The notes under the pieces were generated by a model. That model had not been told where the DNA came from, did not search any database, and saw only the letters and a program-made list of their open reading frames with translations. This document shows positions 55,100 through 64,000 of a stretch of DNA of 64,000 bases, piece by piece; the first letter of the stretch is position 1; the number at the start of each line of letters is the position of its first letter. The stretch covers positions 92,215,978-92,279,977 of the forward strand of contig OX375873.1 in NCBI GenBank assembly GCA_947359465.1, in the 5' to 3' direction. A program made the position numbers and the translations under genes. Source of the DNA: Metellina segmentata (Eukaryota > Arthropoda > Arachnida > Araneae > Tetragnathidae).

Positions 55100-56800
55100 G
55101 AAAAGGCTATTTTTGCGCAAGATCTGCTGTCAACCGAAATCTAAAGGTCGGCAATTTACTTTATGTCAATATTTGAATTTGAAAAACTTTTAAATGAGCA
55201 TTTTGATGCTGCAAACTGTTTTTGAAGCTTTCTGTTGTGAGGGTTGGTAAAATCCCAAAGAATATGCAGTCATAAAATTTAGAAACGTAATAATTTTTAA
55301 GAAATGCATCTTTGTGTAAGGTCTAAAACAAACTCATTATTTACATTCTTCATTATTGTCGACTTACAAGTAAAATACACTCAGAAATTCCAAGATGTTT
55401 TTTAACTTTACCAGACCAGAAGGTGATGATCTTAAGGCTGTTGAAGTGTGTATAAGTGTGTTAACTACGACGTTATTATTTGCATGAAGGTTAAAACTGT
55501 TTATTGACATTGTTACAGTTGTAAGGCGTATATGAACCCCAGACTTGAAAATTGCAGAAATATGCTTTAGTTGATGAGAAATTAAATTACTGAATTAAAT
55601 TACTTGAAAGAAGAAAAGAAAGAAAGGACTAAGAAATTAAATTACTAAGAAATTAAATTACTTGGTCTCTTGACTGCATCGCTTACAGACATATGAAACA
55701 GATATTAATGTGTATATATTTCTTTTATTGTTACTCAGAGCTGAAAAATCGATTAAATCAAGAGGATTGTAAGGGATTTTCAGATATGTGTTTTAAGCAT
55801 GTATCCTGATGCGTTAATAAGTTGTTTAGTAACTACTATTTCAGTTATAATTTTATTTGTAAAATTATTATATGGATGGAAACAAAATTGAAGCTTTTGG
55901 AAAACACAAAATGACAATTGTTTGTAACGCATCAAAAATCTCATTGGAAAATAACTTTATGCAATATTTTTAATGCTTTTGTGACAACAATCTAGTGAAT
56001 ATCTTGGTATTCTCGAAGCTCTTATTTTGAAGGTAACAAGTATTATTTTTCGTTAACAACACTTCTCGAGGAACGATTTAATTTAATGTTCTTTATTTTA
56101 GATTTTAAGCACAAATAATAACTAATCAACTAGCGAATTTTCGGTAGTTGATTGGTTTTCGGACTTTATGGCTCAAAGGCCATATTTTGTTTACGGAAGT
56201 TGACGGATAATTGTTTTATTTTATTTTGTTTATTGGATTTTATTAACATTGGGTGGGGCAGCAAAATGGTATTCAAATCTCTTTTTAAAATGCCTTGTTT
56301 GCAATGAAGCTAAGGTTTCTGAAAACTGGAAAACCGCTTAGGTTCCTGATTTGATTTAAATGCGTAAGACCATACACACAGAATTAAACAAATGTAATAC
56401 TGTTGCAAAGAGAACATTAGTATATATTTTTTTCTTTCACAAATGAAACATTCATTATCCGAAAAATACCAGCAAATATAGCAGATCAAATGTCAAAGGT
56501 GGTGAAAATGGAAGGCATCCTTGTCCAGAAAAATTGTTTATATCGTTTTGTCCCTCCTAATTCTTTTGATCGGTGCTATTTAACATTTGTATAAAAAACC
56601 ATGATTAGAACATTTTTAATAATTTCATATTTGACAGTGTACGAATAGGTATGCACTACAACGAGAGAAAATTTTCTGAAAATAATAAGACATATTACAT
56701 ACATAGATCGAATACGCACATTATGTATATATAATAAAGATTTTTATAATCAGTGACATGAAAAGACTATTTATCTGTTTATTTCTAAAGAATTGTTGAT
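55100..56800. other. Upstream region of gene B, largely unassigned
   Basis: 55000-55290 still aligns with 29090-29370 upstream of gene A (promoter-side sequence). Beyond that it is AT-rich with no exon. A SINE-2-like scrap (tttatggctcaaaggccata) lies near 56165. Confidence 0.45.
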
Positions 56801-56810
56801 GGTATATTAA

Positions 56811-57315
56811 CCCTTCTTTGCATAATGGTGGAAATTTCCATCATAATATTGAATGCCCAAAAATTATATAAAAGAACAAGTTCACTTTAAGTTGATCGTG
56901 TCTGTATACCTTTTTAATGTCCATTGCATAAAAAAAAACAGCTGTCAAAAATAAGCAAGTGTCACTATCAGTAAAACGAGCTTGAAGTTGTCATTCCGCT
57001 GTTTGTTGTAGTTGCAATAAACGTATGATTTCGTTTTTAATTTTGTTTTATTATATTTGAGTTTCTATTGCTAAAAAAGTGAAAATGAGTGGAAGAAAGG
57101 TTTGTAACATGTGTTTCTGTTATTTTTAGAGCAATTTCTGAAAAAGTTTGCGTTTAATTTAAAAAATACCACATGATACCATCATATTGTTTTTTGCTAA
57201 ATTTATACTATAAATATATACTAAATTTTTTTTAACCATTTTTCCTTTAATTTTGAACATGAATTATATCACCTTGATTTATTTCACCAATAAAGAAAAC
57301 ATCATGCAAAGAAGG
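56811..57315. mobile_element. piggyBac-like MITE
   Basis: 505 bp between TTAA at 56807-56810 and 57316-57319. Ends are cccttctttgcataatgg and, inverted, ccttctttgcatgatg. An ATG at 57085 (MSGRK, then gtttgt) resembles a transposase first exon, but nothing follows it. Confidence 0.7.
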
Positions 57316-57454
57316 TTAATTCGTTTCTTGTTTTCAACTCTTTTGAAAATATTTTAAGGTAAATAAATCAAATCATTGTTTATAAAGCATAAAATGTTTT
57401 GAAGCAAATTTCTTGTAACTACAGGATTTCAGTTCAAGATGCAATACAAATACG

Positions 57455-57750
57455 TAATTGACCCAGTTTGGAATAAAGTTGAGACATCATCGAATTTCAG
57501 CAGATGTTTAAGAATATTTCTCTTCCTTTCTGTTCCAATTTTTTAACTATGTCAAGTGACAGAATATCAATTATTTGCATTTGTTGATTCATTGTAGATT
57601 AATGAGTCAGTTTGTTCAGGCTTTTTCTTCGTCTTACAATACAGGTTTTGAACTAATTTAAATTACTTCATTTTATTGCTTTCAATCGAAGTCTTAGAAA
57701 GTCTAAATTTTAGAACCGCTTCACTGAGAACGTTATTCCAAAATCATTTT
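57455..57750. other. Paralogous upstream flank of gene B
   Basis: Counterpart of 33040-33350 upstream of gene A. Confidence 0.6.
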
Positions 57751-57779
57751 CGGACGTTTATAATTTCTAATGCCCGATC

Positions 57780-58025
57780 AATGACCCCTTCGAACCTACA
57801 AGGGGTATTTTGAAGGCTATTTGTGAATGAGAACCCAGTGAGTAGGGTGTCGTTACTCCTAATAGAGCCAATCGCTACCATCTATGATACTCCTGATAGG
57901 GCCAATCGCCACCATCTATGATACTCCTAATAGGGCCAATCGCCACCATCTATGACCATACAAAACAGGATGGGAACCCGGGATCTACTAAGTGGCAGAC
58001 ATATACTATCACTATACGAGTTGGC
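57780..58025 (-). repeat. SINE-3 copy with an internal 34-bp triplication
   Basis: Counterpart of 33395-33560. Inside, a 34-bp unit (actcctaatag-gccaatcg-ccatctatgat) is repeated three times at 57855, 57889 and 57923. Confidence 0.6.
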
Positions 58026-58029
58026 GGTT

Positions 58030-59045
58030 GAATTTAAACATTAAAAAAACGAGATTTTGATTCATAAATACTAATTAAAGCTATCATTGTTTTTTCTAAA
58101 TATTGCTTAGAAAGACATTTTAAAAAACAAATAAGCTGAACCCACTATTTTTACTATCCGCAACAAGGGAAAAATCCAAGGATACAATTTTGTTTCTATT
58201 TTTGTGGTAGAGGATTTGATTTCTGTTGTTTATCTCTCATAGGGTATTCGCTAAACATTGACTCGTTTGATCGTGATTCCATAGTGAATTTTAATGTCAT
58301 ATACTTTTTATTAGTGTTTTAAAATTCTTTCGCAGTTTTTAGATATTGTAAACTCTTAAAATATTTGATAAAACTAGTACATAAAAGCATGATTACTTTA
58401 AAAAATTAGTATAAACGAGCATAATTTTCTCCTCTCTTTGTTGGAAAATCATTTAATTTCAATATTCTTTTAACAACATATTTTGTTTCAACTGCAAAAA
58501 TAAATTTTTGGTCTCAATCCTGATGAATGAGTTAAAATGTACTTTGCAGTCGTTTCATTATGAGTTGAATTATTCAACGCAAAATGCTCTTTAGATTGTG
58601 TTTTTGTAACTCATGTTTATAACAAAAACAATATCGTGACTGGTAATACGTTATGGGGCATAAATTGTCCATTACATGCATCAGAAGCAACACTCGCACA
58701 AAGGGCTAAAGAATACGCAGTGAAATGCACTCGGAATTGATGCTTTTGAAAATTGTGTGTTTTTCTCTCTTGCACGTTATCACTTTCGACAATATGCTTT
58801 CCTGGAGGGATTTTCCTGTCGAGGAAGAAGAGGAGTGGCGCATCCGTTCGTAGAAGTTACAATTTATTGTTATATGTTGTAAAAGAGAGGAGATGGCGGG
58901 AATTATATCCGCTGCAATACTTTTCCCCTGATTTCAGCATGACGCTCATTTCAACGAAAATTACAAAACTAAACCCTATTTAGGTGTTAAACTCAACCAG
59001 GTGTGAAGGTTTTTACTTGAACTCTAGCAGACCCACTCATATGGC
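58030..59045. other. AT-rich spacer, no feature seen
   Basis: No exon, RNA gene or element ends recognised. A 76-codon open frame at 58753 has no family signature. Confidence 0.4.
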
Positions 59046-59339
59046 CTCTAAGCCAGGGTTTCTCAAACTTTTTGAAGTCATAGCACACTTGAAGTCCTAC
59101 TAAAAGGATCGTAGGCGCACCACACAGAAAATGCTAGGAAATAAGATGCAAAAAGCAAAGAAATAACAGGAAAATGTTACATAACATAATTGATCCTTTC
59201 ATTTTTGCCGATGAGAAACATGAGCATAGCAATTTAAAAAATTCTGCAATGCATGTGTATGTATGATAAGCAAAAAAAAAACTCTCATTTCCTCCCTTAT
59301 CAATAGGGCAACTTTTTTGTTGCAGTAAAAATGGGAAAA

Positions 59340-59440
59340 GTTGCATTTATCAATCCCTAAAGTTGCATTTATCAATCCCTAAAGTTGCATTTATCAATCC
59401 CTAAAGTTGCATTTATCAATCCCTAAAGTTGCATTTATGG
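59340..59440. repeat. 22-bp tandem repeat, four units plus a partial
   Basis: Unit gttgcatttatcaatccctaaa (starts 59340, 59362, 59384, 59406, partial 59428), subterminal in the hAT element. Related words gttgcatttatgc recur near 60005-60050, so they may be transposase-binding sites. Confidence 0.85.
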
Positions 59441-59604
59441 AAATAAAGTTGCATTTATTTTTTATACACTAAAATCTAAAGTAAATTATTCGTAAAAAAT
59501 GAAAAAATTCAATATATATTGACAATTTTAGTCGTGTACAGTATTATAATACATCATTAAATACAGAATAACTTTTAATGGCTGATCCTTGGCCAGTAAT
59601 TTCA

Positions 59605-59796
59605 TTAACTTTGAAGAACTGCGCCAGCTGCAGTCATATAATGTGTTGTATCGGATAGCAGAAGCGCAAAATCCTTTCGCTCAACATTCAGAGATTTTAC
59701 TACGTCATTTACAAGGCGAACAACATATTGATGGTCGACACTCACCTCACAAACTCTGCAGTCGATTACACAAGTTTCCTCAGGATTATCAGCCAA
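59605..59796 (-). pseudogene. hAT transposase fragment
   Basis: A 60-residue open stretch with DHQYVVRLVNDVVKSL and FALLLSDTTHYMTAAGAVL. The LLLSD--YM--AG--L motif belongs to the RNase H-like core of a hAT transposase subgroup. Neither the zinc finger nor the dimerisation domain is present. Confidence 0.6.
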
Positions 59797-60629
59797 CCAA
59801 TGTGTTAAGGTACTTGCGATTTATTTCACTTTCGTCTGTTACGCGACGAACACATTCTATCCATCAACTTCTTGTTTGATCCGCAATACTTCGGCGTTCG
59901 CAAGATCAGACACACGTGATCGAAGGGTTGATTGCGAGGGCAAAAAATGAAATAGTAATTTTATGTTAATTCATTTTAAGCTAAATTTTAAAAAGTTGTA
60001 GGTGGTTGCATTTATGCAAAAAGTTGCATTTATGCAGAAAGTTACATTTATGTTGCGGTTATAACTCACTTATAATACACCCCATGTAGGAGGAATTTTG
60101 GTTTTAGTACTTCACATGCAGCGTAGAACGTGAGAAAAAAAGGTGCATTTGTTGCAAAAAGTTGCACTACTTATCAATTAATTTTTATATCCCAACACAT
60201 CTATCTGGGATTTCATAGTGGCACACCCTTTGAGAAGCACTGATCTAAGCTAGCTTTCGTGTTTGCTTATATCTATTAATGATAAAACGTCCTTACTCAC
60301 ACACATTTGTATTATTTCAGTCCATATTTAAAATTAGTATGGCATCCTTATTCACACATAAATGTATTTATTACCTCTAACTTAAAAACTTATACTGAAA
60401 TATTTGACAAGATTTCGTTTACCTGTCAGAGGAGTTAATTTTTTATTTCCAATAAAATGCCATGGCCAAAAGCACATCTCAGGCATGTTACCAGAATAGG
60501 ATTCTACTTCAATTTCATTCCATTCTCTTGTTAATAGGCGACCTGACATGTTTTGACTTGCCATTTTCGTTTCTATTTTCTTATCTGCGTTTATTTCTAT
60601 TTTCTATAATTATCCTTTTTTTGTAATCA

Positions 60630-60945
60630 GGGACCGCGGTTGCCATGTTAAATGAGTAACGGATTAGCAACCGGAGGAATGCTATTTCAAATCAAACCAA
60701 AGACCGTCATGTGCATAAGAAGCCTGGTGTACGGTAAATCTGTCGTGGCCTCAAATGCCCTCACGTTGGCGTGGTACAGAAGTTTGTGGAGTGGTGTGCC
60801 AGCTCAGGTATGACCTCGTCATCTGACCTTGGCTCAAAATTAGCATTGCCCTCTGACCTTTCCCTTCTTGTTTGATCCCGAACCGTCACCAATATCTCGT
60901 TATGTTGCTCCAGTGCGACTTTAATTAAAGTACCTACCTTTCGGT
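60630..60945 (+). repeat. SINE-1, full length
   Basis: Head gggaccgcggttgccatg and caaccggaggaatgctattt, body ctgtcgtggcctcaaatgcc, tail gttgctccagtgcgacttta. Confidence 0.8.
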
Positions 60946-60949
60946 GATC

Positions 60950-61330
60950 AGAGTGTTGAAGAATTTCATTCTCTTCCGTGCAGTTTCAGCAATATTACAC
61001 CAGTTCCATAGTTCGAAGCAAGCTTATTTTAACTAAGCGGCAAAATTGTCGAAGGAATCCCATAACGATCGATTGCTCATATATGTTGTCATACGACAGT
61101 AAACAAATTATCACTTTGCAGCAGACTTTGTATTTTGTTTAATATTTATCTGACAACTGTACTACTCATATTCTGAAGAATGTTGCACCACTACCCTCAC
61201 TATCACCCTTGAAATGAGCACTCAAACGCACGACTTGCAGCGCAGGTGTCTTGGTGTTCGATATGTCCCAAAAGACCCTTCAGGAAAGGGACTTATACGC
61301 GTGAAACCTGAAGAACGAAGTCACACGTAA
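60950..61330. other. Spacer, no feature seen
   Basis: Unique-looking sequence, no exon or repeat recognised. Confidence 0.35.
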
Positions 61331-61649
61331 TGGTTAAATCCAAAAGAATTTGGTATGCACCAAGTATATATTAGGGAGGTTTTCTATTATAAAGTTTATA
61401 CAAAGCTGAATTCCCAGTTCCATCTCGATATGGTTTGAATAAGTAACCCCTGAGGCTTATTGCTACAATGTTTTACAAACAGTCCCTCCCAATTCATTTC
61501 GATGATTTCCCTTCGGGACGTGGGAAATTACTTTTGACAGTCGCTCTTGACATGAAGGTCATTCGTTCGTGCGAAAAGAAAAGGTGAATCATCGTCATTT
61601 CGCTCGCATTCTTGTTGCTGGATTATCTAATACAGGTCTCGAAATCTAA

Positions 61650-61835
61650 ATGGGGGGAGCCGCAATTTCCCAGACGATGGAGTAGCGGATCAGTAATCGG
61701 TGGGTTGTGAGTAGGAAACTCGATCCACCATGAATTTCGATCCTCGAATCTTTCCCTTCGGATTGATCTTGGATCGTCGCCAACGGACCGTTACGATGCT
61801 CCAATGCGACGTAAACTCACCTGCCTTCCAAATAT
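61650..61835 (+). repeat. SINE-1, internally deleted
   Basis: Head (ggagccgcaatttcccagac) joined directly to the 3' part (cgaatctttcccttcgg, tgctccaatgcgacgtaaac). Corresponds to 35395-35610 in the gene B flank. Confidence 0.6.
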
Positions 61836-62035
61836 ATTGAAGATAGGTGCATATTAAAATTTTCAAAGTTCTATGCAGGTCGAACTGAATAGAGAACATT
61901 TTATTATATTCAGAGAGCTAAATTTCTCCATTTTTACTTATATATATTGATGGCCAGCGTCATTACTGTCACTCTTGACACTTTATTAAAACCCATTTAT
62001 GATGAATATAGGAAGAGGTATATATAAATATATAA

Positions 62036-62036
<1 letters not shown>

Positions 62037-62094
<58 letters not shown>
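62037..62094. repeat. (TA)n microsatellite
   Basis: Uninterrupted TA run within the paralogous 3' flank; not present at the same place in gene B. Confidence 0.9.
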
Positions 62095-62097
<3 letters not shown>

Positions 62098-62304
62098 GGC
62101 ATTGCGCATCATATATATCCAAATGAAATGTAATGAATCAAAAAATATGTTTCTTCTTTATTGGATATTCATTTAGGCAAATACAGCCGGTATATAGCAA
62201 GGGATAGATTACACCCACATCATATGTTTTGTGTTATCAGCCACTCTGGGCTTATACATGTCTTAATCGATTCTTTGTAATTCCAACGACATATCCAGAT
62301 TTGG

Positions 62305-62575
62305 TAACTTTAATTAACGTCGTACTAGGGCTACACAACGGGCTATTGACGACGGTCCGGAATCAATCCACTAAAGAAAATACCAGAGGACAACACCATG
62401 TAATTTTGAACCATGGTCACATGACGAGGGACTTTCGATCGCGACAGCTTTAAGGTACACCAGCAGCCTTTACACCATACGCTTACAAACATCCATGCAC
62501 TGACTCGAATTCGAACCGCGAACCTTCCGATCTAGAGGCTAAGACCTTAACCACCAGACCGGTTGGTCGGCGACA
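62305..62575 (-). repeat. SINE-1, internally deleted
   Basis: Tail taattaacgtcgtactaggg, head cgaattcgaaccgcgaacc and accagaccggttggtcgg; the gtgaggac-to-caaacttcc part is missing. Confidence 0.82.
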
Positions 62576-62769
62576 GATCCAGAGGTACATAGTACAGATA
62601 GTACATGTTGTTGACAGAATCTCTTAGGTAAGAAATAAAATATATTTTAGATAACTTACTTGGTCTAGCTCGTTGTCGACTACGAATCAAGTTGACCAAG
62701 TCTAGTTTGTCTAGACTAAGTCCGTGTGCCTGTGTTCATGCACCTTCAAAAAGTCCAAGACTTTGTTTA

Positions 62770-62990
62770 CCCCCCCCCCAATGCAGCAGGTGGAGAGGGA
62801 CATTATCCTAACGCTTTTGGTCACGTCTGCGTAAGCGATGGTCATTTGTGAAGGAGCACCCAATGTGAGCGGCCATCATTACCCCTAACAGAGGACAGCA
62901 CAATTAAATCCTTGTCCTGACCCCGGATTGGAACCAGGAACCTTCCGATCCAGAGGCCAACACCTTAACCACTAGACTGGTTGCTCGGCG
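62770..62990 (-). repeat. Composite repeat: SINE-3-like body with SINE-1-like tRNA head
   Basis: The body (gtgaaggagcacccaatg, catcattacccctaacag) resembles the 57.8-kb family. The head (gattggaaccaggaacc, ttaaccactagactggttg) is that of the young SINE-1 subtype. Confidence 0.5.
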
Positions 62991-63465
62991 AAGACATACA
63001 AAGGACTAAAATACAAATCCTACCTGGACAGCCATAGATAAGCAAGGTAAACAAGAGAGGCCTACTCCACATTGCATTTATGATAGGTTTGGAAAACGCT
63101 TAAACCACGATCAAAGGAAATTGATCTCAAATGTTCACTGACCAAACAAGAGATGCCAGTACATTGACCTCTACCACCCGTGAATTCGAGACCGATCCCG
63201 GGATGTTTTCTTTGGTACTATTCTTGATGTGAGAGGATTTTTGCAAGAGATGTTATTCTGAAGTTTCTTGTTCGAACACTTTTCGTAATTAATTAGGTAG
63301 GGTTTTTTGCTGATAGCGGAGTGGTGGGAGAACTTGGGCCGAAAACCCTCCATATGCTATGAAACTAATGACTAGATTGAACAGAGAGCTAATGAGAACT
63401 GTTTATAGATTTCACAAGGACTTGGAGATGAGGTAGGGGAGAGGTAGTTAGTGTGTGTGTGTGTG

Positions 63466-63735
63466 ATTTAACGTTGCACTAGAGCAACATGGCGGGCTAT
63501 TGGCGGTGGTCCGGAATCAATCCCGAAAGGAAAGATCCTAGAAAATCCTAGGCCTAGAAAATCCTAGGATCCTCCGCCTCGTAATTCTGAACCACGGTCA
63601 GATGACTAGGCAAACACTTGAGTTGGCACCCACTCCCCAGACTGCCACACCATTCCAACGGACATTTGAGGGTATAACAGATTTAACGTGCTTCCGCCTC
63701 ACGTACACGATTATGTTTGGTTGGATCGTGGTTCG
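63466..63735 (-). repeat. SINE-1
   Basis: Tail taacgttgcactagagcaac; contains a short internal duplication (gaaaatcctagg twice, about 63540-63571). The head is decayed. Confidence 0.72.
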
Positions 63736-64000
63736 TAATAATTACGAGTACTTGATATTGAATGACTCTGATACTCTCCTTTACAAAGGTATCTGCTATT
63801 TCATTTCCGCTGAAGTCCACATGAGAAGGGATTTAGTGTCAACACACGTCAAAAACATAAAGTAGCATTTCGTGTGCTTTTAGTGTTGTAATTCTTATTT
63901 CCAACTCTGCAATATTATGCAGGTCCATAGCCAAGAGTCGAAATTGACGAACGAATCCTGTTGTAGTTTATTTTATCTTGTTTAAATCTGCTAGAGATAA

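Larger units (their letters stand above)
59054..60242 (-). mobile_element. hAT transposon remnant with internal transposase fragment
   Basis: 1189 bp, ends cagggtttctcaaac and gagaagcactg, 8-bp target duplication ctctaagc / atctaagc (59046-59053, 60243-60250). Subterminal words agttgcatttat are repeated many times near both ends. Only a small part of a transposase survives inside. Confidence 0.85.
61335..62200 (-). other. 3' flank of a third array unit (gene C), terminal exon not found
   Basis: This stretch matches the 3' flank of gene B at about 34870-35950. Shared blocks include the aagctgaattcccagtt block, the gttctatgcaggtcg block, the aggaagaggt block and the final AATAAA (minus, 62157-62162). 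In gene B the stop codon is only 64 nt beyond that hexamer. Here the following sequence (62.2-62.3 kb) shows no likeness to the terminal exon and runs into a SINE at 62305. Either the terminal exon of the third copy is lost or displaced, or it lies right of the window. Confidence 0.6.

Noticed and set aside
59340..59440. Regular 22-bp repeats as a possible CRISPR-like array
   Set aside because: No variable spacers; it is a direct minisatellite inside a hAT element of a eukaryotic genome.

Overview
This is a 64 kb piece of a eukaryotic, AT-rich, repeat-dense animal nuclear genome. The only host genes I can support are tandem copies, all on the minus strand, of a secreted CLIP-domain serine protease homolog (SPH; family of arthropod prophenoloxidase-activating factor 2). 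Clip-SPHs are an arthropod innate-immunity family. Together with the abundant tRNA-derived SINEs and Tc1/mariner elements this points to an arthropod. I lean towards a chelicerate, possibly a spider, but that is inference.

Gene layout. Gene B is complete: a non-coding 5' exon (54907-54994), five coding exons (44327-44644, 41658-41834, 40814-40923, 39018-39286, 36001-36356) and a poly(A) signal at 35932-35937. The exons join in frame with GT/AG borders into 409 residues: signal peptide, very acidic linker, six-Cys clip domain, and a trypsin-like domain with His196 and Asp248 but Gly348 in place of the catalytic Ser. Gene A is a close paralog with the same exon plan (5' exon 28993-29080; coding exons 20637-20990, 8751-8927, 5470-5576, 1631-1899). 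Its last exon lies left of the window. The 3' flank of gene B (about 34.87-35.95 kb) recurs at about 61.34-62.2 kb, so the array had a third unit to the right, but no terminal exon follows it within the window.

Everything else is introns and spacers full of mobile elements: Tc1/mariner elements with broken transposases (5670-7049, 10022-11478, 13658-14880), foldback elements (3525-4475, 21185-22408, 32031-32757, 46644-47575, 49446-50260), a Helitron (23953-24609) and a second Helitron family, hAT, PIF/Harbinger-like and piggyBac-like MITEs, a DUF7869-type fossil, a decayed THAP exon, a non-LTR retrotransposon scrap, and at least two tRNA-derived SINE families with more than twenty copies. Because A and B are paralogous along their introns, several insertions have a matching empty site in the other unit, so they can be ordered relative to the duplication.

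The points most worth a second look are the clip-SPH array and its missing third terminal exon, the conserved 88-nt 5' exon, a 4 x 245-bp tandem repeat beside the 5' exon of gene B, a roughly 930-bp palindrome packed with ATCGAT motifs, histone-type 3' stem-loops inside a Helitron, and a 1.2-kb inverted copy of intronic sequence upstream of gene A. Coordinates of SINEs and decayed repeats are approximate.
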